NCBI GenBank assembly: GCA_021234155.1
Contig: JAJEKV010000067.1
Coordinates: 2,044,755-2,108,754 of the forward strand
Length of the DNA: 64,000 nt
Direction of reading: 5' to 3'
Source: Isoetes taiwanensis
Taxonomy: Eukaryota > Streptophyta > Lycopodiopsida > Isoetales > Isoetaceae
Below, piece after piece: positions 23,790 to 35,606 of this stretch. The notes under the pieces were generated by a model. The model ran no database searches and was not told where the DNA came from. It saw only the letters and a list, made by a program, of their open reading frames with translations. Position 1 is the stretch's first letter; each line of letters starts with the position of its first letter. A program made the position numbers and the translations under genes.

Positions 23790-25340
23790 TGTAACAGTGC
23801 GTCAAACATATTAACAAACAGAAATAAAATGAAAAAAACATGTCATAAATTACCCTATTGCCATGGTATGGTCAGCCACGTCCAAAAATTGAAATTAGAC
23901 CTCACTTCGTCAGTGACAAGTTCGGATTATATTCTTCCACATCTCTGAAATTGGTATCCATGTCTTTTTGGCTGCAAATATCATCCCAATAATGCCTCCA
24001 TATCTTCCCAATTCACTTTATGGGATGCATTCTAGTAGGATTTCCATAGAGCATGCTGGGGATTCAATGTCGAATCTATAGGAAAAGCAATCAGATGGTT
24101 CAATATCAAATGCCAAGAAGACTTCACCTTATGCTCTGAAATGAATGTCGTGTTTGAAGGTAAGATCCAAATACTAGACAAGATGAACTTGCCAGTCCTT
24201 AACATCCTAATAATAGTGTATACTAGCCTATGTCCATGATACTGAACAAAATGCAAGGTTCTCCCCAACAAATTCCTGTTATCTAGCACTAGCAAATTCT
24301 TGATGTTTTCTGCCCCATTGAGGAGGTAGAGATCTTTGCCTCTCTGATATGTTGTACATGTGCCTCTCTGATATGTTGTGCATGTGCACATGAAGGTGAA
24401 GCTTCCCAAGGTCTTTCAATCAATAGCCAACCCTCCCTTCAAAAATAGTGCAATCTTGTTTCTTTCAAGAATTACACCAACAGGTTTTTGAACCCCCCAA
24501 GAGAATCCTCTCTTCATGATAGCATACAAGCAGCATCCATTTTCAGATAAGCCTGAAGACTGCTTGGCAGTGCAAGTGATCAAGCTCGCTACCCCTCCAA
24601 AGCGACAACATCAGCAATAACCTGGATGTCACAGAAACGAACTCTAAGGCATCTGCCCTAGATTGCCCTAAAGTCACACTCACATCAATTAGATTAGGGA
24701 TTTTGTGCTAGAGGAGGCATTTCCACCTGATGAGGGCCTGGCAAGCCCGTTAAGCCGAGCTAGTCTGAACCATGCAAAATTGACTCCTCCGGCACATTTT
24801 CCCACGTAAAGTCTAGGGAGGAGGAAATTTTATGTTAGGTGGCATTGTATTGACAATTGACAACTTTAGGAAAATGTTGCCCATCCCTTTTAATATTGCA
24901 CACAGAAACATTATAGGTTTTAATCTAGGCCTGTAATACATTGAAATTTCCTCCCCCCTAACTTTACGTTCCCATCATCTATCAACAGCAAGCCTCTTAG
25001 CAGAAACTCGATCCTCAGGAGCATGCCTAGCCAACTTTCTCATGATCAAAACAACAAGAAGAACAAAAGACAACAAAATGAATCAGAATAGACCCTTCTG
25101 AATCAGAATAGACCCTTACCTGAACACAAAAAACAAAGGATAATTCGCTTCACAAGAAAGCACTATAAAACTACTTAGCCTCCTTCCCTCTCCAAATCTA
25201 GATAAGGGATAGATAAAGATATCGAGCCCACTAAATACCCCAGCGTCTATCTCCAGCATCATGCAGGGCAACTCGGGCTCGCCAAATACCAGGTACCGCA
25301 TGCATTTCTTCCAAATCTAGCCATAGCTGCACAGACATCG
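23790..25340. other. Intergenic, nothing firmly recognised
   Basis: A minus-strand frame at 24032-24409 has protein-like wording (for example HKVKSSWHLILNHLIAFPID) but no family I can name. Small tandem duplications occur at 24338-24385 (GCCTCTCTGATATGTTGT twice) and 25080-25117 (GAATCAGAATAGACCCTT twice). No RNA gene was found. Confidence 0.4.
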
Positions 25341-25353
25341 CGGTCCAGGTTCC

Positions 25354-25511
25354 AAGCCCATCGCGGTGGTGGCCTAGTGGTAAGGCCTTGGATTGGGGTG
25401 ATCCCCACCAGGGTTCAAAACCCACTGGCTATCATCGGGTGGGAGACGTGGGTGGGTGCAAGTCCCACCAACCATGCCTTCAATAATAATAATAAAAAAA
25501 AAAAAAACAAA
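25354..25511 (+). mobile_element. tRNA-derived SINE with target-site duplication
   Basis: The 5' part carries an A-box-like GTGGCCTAGTGGTAAG and a B-box-like GGGTTCAAAACCC at tRNA spacing, followed by a GT-rich body and an (AAT)n/A-rich tail. It is flanked by an 11-bp direct repeat, GTCCAGGTTCC, at 25343-25353 and 25512-25522, which fixes both ends and marks target-primed insertion. It is a complete short retroposon of about 158 bp; its partner LINE is not identified. Confidence 0.85.
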
Positions 25512-26284
25512 GTCCAGGTTCCGGTTCATCTTTTTATGTATTCTCATATGAATACCTTCAAATAACCATTAAAAGCCTTATGTTATTTTTACATCTTTGG
25601 CAACGTTATAGAGACTTGGAATAGAATATGTCCTTGCTATGAAAATAGGCATTGTCAATGTATTGGCAACAAAGATTCTCAATATTATATAAAATGCCCT
25701 TGTGGGCTTTTATGCCATATAGGAGTGCAGTGCAACCCGTACATGGCATGAAAGCTCACGAGGGCATTTTATAAAAACGTAAAATCAACTTAGGTTGCAT
25801 TCTACCCTATTCTCTAATAGCACAGTGGCATGTGGCACACTTTCTCTTCCTGAACTCCTATTTAGCTCAACAGCGACAGCTTGCAGAATAGCAATGGCTT
25901 TCGGAGGATTTACATCGCATTCTGAATCATTCTATCTCTCATTCTGAAGCTTTTGCCCCTGATTCTGAAGCTTTTACCCCTGATTCTGAATTTCTTGTTG
26001 CCCACAGAACACAACCTAAGTTGCTATCACATTTCAAGAATGTCTGTTTTGCTGAGATTTCACACATCGGCATTTTCCATGTCCGGAATCTCAGTAAAAC
26101 AAACATTCCTGTAGACATAAAATGGACTTTTGTTGAACTTACATGCATGCCATAGTAGTATTAATTTTACATGATTTAAAAAAGGTATAACTTTAGTAGT
26201 ATTTCAACAAAAGTCCCTTTAGGGTCATATAATTGATTTGATGATAAAAACATATATGATTTGGAACTCTATATAGACTTTGCA

Positions 26285-26425
26285 CTTCAGTGCATGGACC
26301 GATGGTAGGACATTGAACTTGCCACATTTGAGGCCACGGGTTCAAGTATGACCGACACCAATCTAGTAATAGAGAGTCATCATTGCCCTGCGCCCACAGG
26401 TTCGAGATCAGAGAAACTTTAATAC
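26285..26425 (+). repeat. SINE-like sequence
   Basis: GATGGTAGGACATTGAA and the downstream ACGGGTTCAAGTATGA resemble polymerase III A and B boxes. The 3' part has a second B-box-like GGTTCGAGATC. No clear A tail or target duplication was found, so the boundaries are approximate. Confidence 0.4.
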
Positions 26426-26429
26426 TAAT

Positions 26430-28950
26430 GTGCTTTTTCTAAAAATGGCACTAAGCATGCTTATAAGGCTAGTGGAGCTTACCCGGCTTGATGTGCATGA
26501 TGAATATGACTTATGTCCTTCAATTTAAAAAAAAAAAGTGGAGTTCGAGTAATATCTAGAATTTTGACTATTAAGTATGCTTCTAATGAAAGTGGGACTA
26601 AGCGTGCAAAACTAATGAAGCTTATCCAACCTAAGTCAATGAATAACTGCAGATCCAAAAACAACAGTTAACATTGCGTATGTGCAAGTAATTTGGATCA
26701 CATTATCAATGTTCTGGAGATAGACGAGTATTATATTAGTGACTCTTCATCATTTGTGTCTTCACATCGTAGCTTTATATTGCTATTAAAGAAATTTTGG
26801 TCTCTCAAATGGTCTTTGTGCTAGAAAACTCCATATGAACTCACACGTGACCAATAGAATAAGCTATAGAAATGGCATCTCTCCGTAATTATTATAGCTC
26901 AAGTAACCTCAATTGCATGATTTTTGTCTATAACGTTTTATTAAGAGTTCCAATCAAGTGTTGTTTGATCGAATAGAAGTTTCTTTTCAAGACCTAACCA
27001 TTAACATGTATGTTTTGAAAAAAGTAGATTTCAGAATTTTACTCATTTCATGACATAGCATGTTCACCTATGATTTGAAAGATCTATTTGTTTCAGATTG
27101 TTGCAATAAACCACAACTAATTTGGTCAAAAGTTTGGGCAAAAAGACTTGAATAGAGTTACAGTGTTAATGTGTGAAACACACAAATTTTAACTAATTAT
27201 TATGTCTAGTTCAAATACAACCCTTGCTTCCTTGGTACATTCCATACTTTGCTCCTTCATGTATATATTGACTTCTCTCTCTTTTGAGGGATATTTTTTC
27301 TGTATTAGTAAGGTAATGTATCACAGTGCCATGCAACATGAGTGCATCCATCTGTACAAACTTGATGGGGTTATGCCACGGTTGTACTTCATTTTCCATG
27401 CATTATATATTAGAATAGATGTTTCCAACAAGATCAAAATCATTTAGATCAGAGTTAAAACTCGCAAGTTATGTTCCTTTTGAGCTATTTTTTGAAATAC
27501 TTTTTCGTGAAGGGCACTTTTTTATTAAATCGATCACAAGAAAGTTGTGCAATTTGAGCGAAATACCCCATTTCTGGGGTATTTTTGTAATATTTACAAA
27601 CGTGGAATTGGAATAATTGAAATTTTGTATATTTGTATAATTGGAAATTTTTCTTTTTTATTGTATTAGAATGTTTTAATGGTGCATTAGGAATAAGCTG
27701 CAGACATGTTTTTTGACCCCTATTAGTGCATGCACATGCAAACATGGGAGCTGAATTCACAGACGCATATAGAGAAAAGCTTAAAAGCCATCAAGTGTCC
27801 TACTTTTTCACCCCTCTCACACCTCAAAATTCCAAAGGCTACTTAACATACGGTCCCTTTATCTTTTTCTGTTCAATTTGAAAGGCATTAAAACAAGGGA
27901 CTGGAGGTCTTGGACTCTAATGGGTTTTTTAAAAACAATTAAAAAAGATCTACGTCGTTGGTTTTGGCTTGCTCCCCTAGATGCCGTACAGGTGGCAAGG
28001 CCTCTCACCAACGTGGCAGTCCCATGGAGAGAATGGCGGTGCGGCAAACTCCTCCCTTGATTCGGCTATGGCGTTGAAGCAAGAAAGCCATGGCATCTAA
28101 GCACGGTGGAGCCAAGCTTTGCGCCGAATTAAACTTTCAAGGGATTTATTCTGGCTGCCCTGCTTTAGAATACAAGCTTTGAATCCTCTCGCTCAACTAC
28201 AAACCCAGTTCTATTTGATCCGCTGATGGTTTTCATGCTGCACAACACAAAACAGAAACAGTATAGAAGCAATAAAGCTTCACATTCAAAGCCTCGGATG
28301 CGAAGGACGCCAAATTAAATTCAAAGCTCTCTTCCCTGATCTAGCCCGCCCTGCTCTCTATGCCCATCCATGTCTGTAAATCCATGGCTGCCTAATATCA
28401 TCGCTGCCCTGCAAGGGAAACCACCCTGTCTCACACAATCGGCCATCCCTCTGTCGCCCAAAATTGCCCGAGAACTCGGCCCCTGCCAGGCCCTCGCCGA
28501 CTGTAAGGTTAGGGAAAAACGTGCACACAGAGGTTGCAAAAAATAGACGGCCACGCCCTTTTTGGAATTCCACAATAAAACCAGACTTTCAAAAACAATT
28601 TCACAACTCTAATGACCGATGGTGGCCCTTCCTTTCCGGGCACACACCCAAAATCCCCCGAAATAAAGGGAAGATGACAATCCGACCAAGCTTAACATTC
28701 AGACAACTAGTACCAATTGAACTAATAAAAAGTCAAGGTATACGGACATGGCGTTGTAGCTAAACCTTGTAAAAATTCCAAGCAAAGCAACTTGTAAATT
28801 ACGAACTGACATGAACTACAGTGATGTCCTTGTTTTCCGGAAAAACAGTACAGTTAGCTAGTCTGGTTGCATCGATTTCCTATTCATTACAAGAAGCTTG
28901 AAGGAACGAGCGATACAAAAAATGTTTTAATATGTGTTTGCATAGATGTT
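26430..28950. other. Intergenic, nothing recognised
   Basis: About 2.5 kb of AT-rich DNA up to the TRM5 stop codon, somewhat richer in GC at 27.9-28.5 kb. Overlapping frames in opposite directions at 27859-28060 and 28321-28575 show no family features. The left end of the TRM5 transcript (3' UTR) should fall within about 28.6-28.95 kb. Confidence 0.45.
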
Positions 28951-28954
28951 ATAA

Positions 28955-31229
28955 CTAACTAGTCCGTATTCGTTTAATAGGTTCTTGAAATATTCGAGAC
29001 TCCAACTGGTCTCCAAATGCCACGCTTTCAGGAAGTTGAAAGCTTAGACATACCATGACCTACATCAAATTTGGTAAAACTTTTGTACATCAAAGCTGAA
29101 GAGTGAAGGAAGCTTAAAGTTAGTAAGAATACCTTATTTGGAGCTACATCTCGAACAATCCATACAGATGACCCTGATAAGGAACTTCCAATTATCCTTT
29201 CAGCTTCCTGTTCTCAACGGAAGAGCAAAGAACATCTAGTTATTAACATATGACTTCAATTTCAGACCAAGTAAGAACCTGAATAAGCAAGAACTAGCCA
29301 GTCCAAGATAATCCAGGTTAAATACAAATTCTGAAGGTGTGTAATGATATGCTGGTGCTGCCATATAGTTAAGCTACTAACCTGGACAACATCACTAGTA
29401 GTTTCATTGGATCGCATAAAATGATAGCAATGTATATAAGGCATTGCAGCTTTCCAGGCCTCCCTAGACAAAAGACCATGGAACACATCTGCAAATTATA
29501 GCATTATTACAAGTTAAAAATCAATAATGGCATGACCCTATATCAACATCTTCATGTGAACATAACTACATCTTTGTCAAAAATTATATGGCTTCAAAAG
29601 CTTGTGCACATACCTAGAAATGTAATTGCTGAAGCTGGCAAATTCATCACAACATGATCAAAATGCTCCCTGGGAGTGCTTCCAAGAGGTCTTGCAACTT
29701 CTCTACCGTGAGAAACCCGCTTCACACTTCCATCATTGTCCCCTAGATGAGCACCTCAAAAATGTAGCAAAGCAGGCACACCTTGATCTAGCAGGTACAT
29801 AACTCACGTGTGACAAGCATGCTTACCCACTTTCTCCTTTGATTTGACAGTTTGACATTCATTTGAAATGGTTTTGACTCCCAAAACATCAGCATCTAGA
29901 AGCCTCGGCTCTGCATGACCATTCAAAACAGATCCTTTGAGATGCTGCAGATCATTACTGTCGTCTGAAAAAGCAATCTTTGCATTCTCAGTAGCCACTG
30001 TTATGTGATGCATAAATTCACGGGCATCCATATTGTAACTAAAAATTTGGTTCCCAACTTTGTTCTTCTCAGAATTCAACTGTAAATATTTAACACTTGC
30101 TGGATTCAAGTCGTTCGCATAAACTATGCAGCCGTTTAATGCTGCTGGTATTGCAAATGGGCCAATTCCAGCAAACATGTCACAGATTACTTGCCCACGC
30201 TTAAACTGGGACACCAATCTTTTATGCTCCTGCTCCAACCTAGAGTTCCAGTAAACAAGCCTGTAGTCTAAATAAAAAGTAGCACCATACTGTTTGACTG
30301 AGGTAACAAAATTATCCTCCCCAGCCAAAATTTCGAACTCTGGAACTCTAAACTCATTCTTGATGGTGCCAACTTTATTGACAACTGTTCTTATCCTGGG
30401 TTGATTCTTCTGAAAATATGTGTCACAATAAGAAAGAAACAATATCCTGACTTTCAAAGCACTAAATTTGAGAATGCCTACTTACATCCAATATAACTTC
30501 GCCTATAGTTTTCTTATAAGGTAGTAACTCTTCGTGAAGGTTCAAATGTGCAATATGCCCTGATAAACAATAACTAAGGCTCTCAGCAATCCACATTCTC
30601 TGAGCTTCCTCGTGCAAATGACACATGCATACCAATTGTTTCAAAGGAAGATGGGACTTCACAACCTGGTGGTAATATTTCCTTCAGGATTTCGTCTGAC
30701 ATAATGAAGTGACCTAATGAGTGAAAATTAAACAAAAAAAGCAATGTAAGCTTGCAAAAGCCTTCCCACCTGCAGACCAATAGCTGTAGTCTAATACAGA
30801 CTCATGTGCCACTACTTCAATGTGTATTAGCTCTCGTAACACATGTAACCTTTCCTGAGGAATGCCCTTCAGATCTTTCCCCAAATGAAAGAAGCACGTT
30901 GTTAAGAACGCAGATGACACAACTCTCACATTTTAAAACTGAACATACCAGGATCAACAACTGCTTCAGACAGTAGAACTAAACGAAGACCATCATCATG
31001 GGGATCAGTTATAACATGCTTGATTCTGGGTTTGTTCAGTACGTAGCTGCAAAAAAGACAGTTCAATGAAGCGAGAAGCAAGAAAGTAAATGGGCTCAGA
31101 TGATGCAACCGACCCAGAAAGAATTTTAGTCACACGCTGACAGAGTTGTTTGGGGACTCGCAGAGCCAGCAATGGTAACCGCTTCGTGAACATAGACTTG
31201 TCGAGCAGCAGCTCGCCCTGGGGCGCCAT
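28955..31229 (-). CDS. TRM5: tRNA (guanine-37-N1)-methyltransferase TRM5, ten exons
   Basis: TRM5 methylates N1 of G37 next to the tRNA anticodon with S-adenosylmethionine, which prevents frameshifting; in eukaryotes it acts in the nucleus, cytosol and mitochondria. Exons on the minus strand are 31229-31114, 31046-30949, 30874-30770, 30713-30633, 30559-30486, 30409-29827, 29754-29614, 29488-29382, 29207-29133 and 29059-28955. All introns are GT-AG and every junction keeps phase, giving 494 codons plus a stop, close to known eukaryotic TRM5 proteins. Family landmarks in order are [20 protein letters not shown] (D2 domain), [20 protein letters not shown] with LAGED, then [14 protein letters not shown] (SAM-binding motif I), YANDLNP, and [12 protein letters not shown] (the NLP catalytic motif). 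ATG 31229 is the first in frame, and no convincing organellar transit peptide is visible. A TATA-like TTTATAAT lies about 40 bp upstream of it, so the 5' UTR may be short. No break was found. Confidence 0.95.
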
Positions 31230-31379
31230 GGATGATGGATTAGGGTAGAAGGTGGCTTTTTTTTCATATTATAAAACCCCATCGGAGTTTTGTCCAACAG
31301 AAGGTGCCCGCCCGTAGAAATCAATCAATCTTGTTAATTTGAGATTTTCAAGTTTGGCTAAAAATATTTTTGGAAATTT

Positions 31380-32269
31380 TTTGGGTTGCCCCTATAGACA
31401 CATTGTTTATTTCCTTCCAGAAGGTGGCCAGCATCGGCGATACTCGGCTCCCGCACTTGGCTTACGCTGTGGCGATGAGCCTGCAACGACTCAGGGCTTG
31501 TTGGAAGGACAAGAGAGCCCAGTGGCTGGCGCGCTGGAACGTAGACGCACATAGGTGCGTCCCAGTGCACCACGCGTCGCCGGCCGGATAGGGCGAGGGG
31601 TACTTGGACTCTTGTTTCCCGGGGAAGCTCGGGACCACCATGCTCGGAACAGTAAAGGTGGCACACTACAAAGTTTTTTACGGACATAAACCCCACCACA
31701 GTTCGAGGCCACGGCTCTACTGCGTTTTCATTTGCCCATGAAGAAGCGCAGGATCATCGCTGGTCCATTCACAGGGGCCCCATCTTCGGCTTGAGGCGGG
31801 TCGGTGGGTTAAAGAGGCTGCGCCGAGCGTGCTTTGTCGGTGTTGCCGGTTCCGGGGTTGTTGAGGATGAAAGCCATGCCTTCCGTGGATATCCTACCTA
31901 TAGTCGATTCGGGCTCGCTACATTCTCTTGATGCGACTGGTGCGCCCTGCCGCGAAGCTACTCGATGCGCCGTCGATTCGATCCCTTGGCTCCTACCTCC
32001 GGGGAGGTTTTGGATCTAATGGACTCACCTCTCGCCTCCGGCGCCTACGAGGTCTTTGGGAATTCATGTGTATATGTATATTTGTTTGCGGTACCCGGCA
32101 TGCTTGTTCTTTGCGATGTTTTTTTCCTCACGGGGGTGGGGGAGGGGTTTAATCCGGGTAGCAACGGGCTTGCTGCACCCGTGTAATTTGGGTCCCATAG
32201 GCCGATTGGCCTCCGCGGACGATAAAAGAACCTTCCTTCCTTCCTTCCTTCCTTCCTTCCTTCCTTCCT
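31380..32269 (+). mobile_element. LINE 3'-end fragment with (CCTT)n tail
   Basis: This GC-rich insert starts after GGGTTGCCCCT (about 31393) and ends in about ten CCTT/TTCC repeats at 32232-32269. Just before the tail is the tag GGGTCCCATAGGCCGATTGG, then CTCCGCGGACGATAAAA, shared with copies at 35.1 and 60.6 kb. Near the left end the frame RLPHLAYAVAMSLQRLRACW could be the C-terminal end of the LINE polyprotein, but it is too degraded to assign a domain. Both flanks belong to a hairpin-type repeat seen intact at 36.9 and 38.4 kb, so the LINE split that repeat. Confidence 0.75.
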
Positions 32270-32370
32270 GGGGGGGCAAACCCTCGTTTATGTGGGTATG
32301 TGGGTATATCCAGGTATATGCCTAGCATATACTGGTGACTGCTCCAAACTGGCTGCTGCCTGTAAACTCT
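32270..32370 (+). repeat. Right part of the hairpin repeat split by the LINE
   Basis: GGGGGGCAAACCCTCGTTTA through GGTATATGCC, GCATATACTGGTGACTGCT and ACTCTCGGTCA matches 38390-38507 closely. Its missing left arm, TTGGGTTGCCCCT, lies at 31381-31393 on the other side of the LINE insertion. Confidence 0.8.
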
Positions 32371-32975
32371 CGGTCAGTTGAAGTTGTGGGCACCCGATTT
32401 GAGACCCGATTGAGCTTCTTCAGGTTTGAGCAATGACATTTTCTGTGTTTTTCTAAAGAACGGCTAAGTTTTAAGCTTAGAAATGTTGACCTCGAAGCAA
32501 ACTTTGGCTGTAAGACTGCATTCAAGGTTACACAACAAACAGATTCTTCCCTGTCAAGGTATTGCAAGCTTGCTAGAATCGTGCATGCTTCTTTATGGTT
32601 TTAGGGTCCACGGACATGGTGCTGTGCCAGAGTCTGATAGCCGGATCTGTTATTTGCTATGTCGATTTGAAGTTGACCAAATTTGCTTCTGGATCTGCCA
32701 TGTTGCTGGCATGCTTTAAGGCCTTGCAGATAGCGCAGTAGATGGCCAATATTTTAAAGCCTATATTTTTTCGGTTGAGAACAGAGGCACATTCTTCCGG
32801 TCCAAGTTATTTTCAGAGCCTATGTTTCTAGAGCCTGTACCGAGTTTACTTCCAGATCCGCCATGTTGCTGGCATGCTTTGTGGCTTTTTGCTAACATGC
32901 CCAGTGAATAAAGGCTGCCAAGAAGTATTGGAATCGAGTAAAAGAACTCGGAAAACATTGAAGAACAACAAGGAG
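32371..32975. other. Intergenic with a short internal duplication
   Basis: GCCATGTTGCTGGCATGCTT occurs at 32697 and again at 32861, each preceded by a TTCYRGATC-type context, so about 160 bp was duplicated and has diverged. No gene was supported. Confidence 0.5.
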
Positions 32976-32982
32976 GGTAGAG

Positions 32983-33088
32983 TGCATTATACAGCCCCCC
33001 CTCCCCTACGTGGCTGATATCTGGCCGTCGATGCTTGAAATGGAGGGCTACGATAGCGCCACGTAGGGGAGGGGGGCTGTATAATGCA
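32983..33088. mobile_element. MITE-like element with 31-bp terminal inverted repeats
   Basis: TGCATTATACAG, a C run, then CTCCCCTACGTGGC at 32983-33014 is mirrored by GCCACGTAGGGGAGGGGGGC with TGTATAATGCA at 33058-33088, with one length difference in the C/G run. The interior is only about 43 bp. No open frame is present. The structure fits a tiny non-autonomous DNA transposon or foldback; no clear target duplication was identified. Confidence 0.8.
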
Positions 33089-33094
33089 TTTGTC

Positions 33095-34855
33095 CCCAAC
33101 AAGGAATAGGTAACTTAGTTGTCAAGTGAGCCCGTACAGCTATCTTCTGTATCTAGAAAAGGTATATCAGTCTTATTTGCTTCTGTATATTAGAAATAGT
33201 GCAAAGGAGATATGCTTTGTATTTCCTACTATTCTTTATTCATGATGCTCTATGACAACAAATAGTACATGCAAGAAGCCATATATGAGGTGAACAAATG
33301 TCGTATGTCTGGATGGTGGAAATACATAGCAAGTTACTGTCAACAATCAGGTAAATCAAGGTTTTTTTAGATCCATTGCTTTGGGCTTATTTTTAATATT
33401 TCTAATTTACCCTTTCATTCTAGGAGTAGCCTTACATCTGAGTATGGAGGCACCCATTTTCAGAGAAGTATGCTCCAGAGATGTCTGTGCCAATTGCATC
33501 CATTTCTATATTTACTTTGCCTGAGGTTTTGTAGTCCTATTGCAGCTCCATACAGAGCTATTGAAGTGGTTATGAATGCTCATGGGATTTGTTGTGCTTA
33601 CTAAATAGAATGAGCTTAGGACTCTGGATTCCAAGAACATAAATGATAATGCCTGCAAGTCGAAATTTGGCTCAATGTTCATAGGCTATCACACATTGGT
33701 TTCATTGTTTACTACATTGGCAAGCCTCTTGACTTATGGATCAAGGATCTTCCAACAGCATCTTATTAAAGATGTGTACTATAGCTCCTTGATGTGCATC
33801 TGAATTACATCAGTTGCTTTTTATTCTCTTATGTGCATTGTCTTCTCAAGTTTTCTGATGGAGTAATTAGTTTCTAGCATCATATCTATTTTCTATAGGG
33901 ATTTTGGTTTTTTTGTACCTATGTTTCCGTTTCTGCAGAACTCAAGCTTTCGGCAAACTATTGTATCAAACAACATTAAGACAAAACGATGCACTGCAGA
34001 CAGCTTAGCCTAGATCATAAGGGAAGGTATAATCCATAACCCTATTTTGTATTTTACTTGCATAAGTCAGGAACTACTCTCTTTGAAGATAAGTGGTATG
34101 CAATATCAGTAGCCTATTATCATTTGAGCAAAATAGTGAGTTTAGAAACACTGTCGTTTTTGCTACAACTAGAGTTTCAGAATCCTGTTATTGATGCTTG
34201 CCATGGAGCTGCTCTGCTACAATTCTCTGTTTTGCTTGATAACAAAGCACCAGATATATTTATGATTAGCCGTAACAAGACAAGTGGTATAAGCGGAGCT
34301 CTATCTCTTTATTGACCATTGATCTTGCATCTGTTTTGTTCCAAAAACATCTTTGCTTATCATCGATGATAGTGGATGCTTTCATTTCCCTAACCTCATA
34401 CTTTTGCTAAATATTGCAGCCTTCAAGCATCCAGTCCAATGCTATATTAAAATCTAAGGTCTCACAGTTACATTCAGTGGATTAGCAAATTGAACGGGTA
34501 ATGGACCATCTTAGGGTGGTAGATTAAAAAAACGGGGATAAATTGCGAAAGAAGCCATGCACCTCAATATTTTACTTTACTTTCTTACTAACACCAAGAT
34601 TTTAATAAGCCGTCTAGCATCATCTCATTGAGGAAAATTGACATCGGAGTCCTTTGGAACTTAATTCGTGGTTGGGAGAAAGATTTTTCGATTGTGTTAA
34701 AGAGCTGTACTTTATTTGATAGATACAGATCACTTTTTTTTACTCTCTCTCATCTCTAGAAATTCATTTATCCTTATGTAACGAATCAAATAAACGATCC
34801 AAGGAATGTCACTATGCCATTGAACCTGACTAACACTATCCTTACATATGAAATA
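33095..34855. other. Intergenic; one weak coding-like patch
   Basis: The frame 34058-34315 (+) has protein-like wording such as VIDACHGAALLQFSVLLDNK but no family I recognise. It could be an exon of the gene whose end lies at 35.6-36.5 kb, which is speculation. The remainder shows nothing. Confidence 0.35.
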
Positions 34856-34869
34856 TGAAGCAGGTTTCA

Positions 34870-35188
34870 TCAGGCCTTGCATGAGCTACTGAGCACGGCC
34901 TCTGTAGGCTTGTTGGGATCGTACCTCCGGGAGGTAATGGATACGCGGACTCAGTTATGCCCCCCTGTCCGACATTAACCTCAGCTGTACTTGTGATTAT
35001 GTATATAACTGTGCAGTATGTCAGCATCCTTATTGCTACTAAGGTTTTTCCCCCGAAAACCCTTCGGGGCGGGGGTTTTTTAATCCTGGTAGTAATACGC
35101 CTGCTGCTCTCTCTTTGTACTTGGGTCCCATAGGCCAGTTGGTCTCCGTGGACGATAAAATCATATTCTATTCTATTCTATTCTATTG
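34870..35188 (+). mobile_element. LINE 3'-end fragment with (ATTCT)n tail
   Basis: It shares with the 60.0-60.6 kb copy a stem-loop segment (CCCGAAAACCCTTCGGGGCG at about 35053-35072, then GGGGTTTTTTAATCC) and the tag GGGTCCCATAGGCCAGTTGG followed by GTGGACGATAAAA. Here the tail is (ATTCT)n and not (TTCC)n. The left edge is uncertain. It is non-coding 3' UTR sequence only, a strongly 5'-truncated copy. Confidence 0.75.
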
Positions 35189-35312
35189 TTTTTAAGGGTC
35201 AAAGCAAGTTTATTAATGTGTTGGCATATTGTACAAGAATAAGCGATGCGAGTCCTCTCAAAGTGCTAATGCGTTAACTTCCTTCATTCAAATGTTAGAG
35301 CAACAATGCACC

Positions 35313-35568
35313 ATAATAAATAGTTTGATGTCATATACGCATACAAACGAATACACATAGGTCATTTACTCAAGCCGAAATGCACCACAAAGCAAAATTT
35401 ATGAAATACATAAACTTAACGAACCTTAATTCACCCAAGCCCCAATGCATCACAAAGCAACATTTTGATGTCATAGAAACAAATAGCAGTGAACAATAGC
35501 AATTTTGATGTCATAGAATCAAATAGCAATGAATAAATAGCAATGAACAATAGCAATTTTGATGTCTT
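35313..35568 (+). repeat. Short degenerate tandem repeats
   Basis: TTTTGATGTCATAG-like units with intervening AATAGCAATGAACAATAGCA phrases recur about four times up to 35568, and a 70-bp phrase ending CACAAAGCAA is duplicated near 35380 and 35450. They directly precede the coding exon at 35.6 kb. Confidence 0.65.
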
Positions 35569-35606
35569 TTTGTTCTGAAGCATATTGAAGTTTATACATC
35601 AGGGAC

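Noticed and set aside
31339-31712. Three overlapping frames upstream of TRM5 as a divergent gene
   Set aside because: They lie inside the GC-rich LINE fragment and conflict with each other.
32064-32279. Minus-strand frame containing GRKEGRKEGRK, and the similar frame at 60440-60671
   Set aside because: These are translations of the (TTCC)n LINE tails, not proteins.
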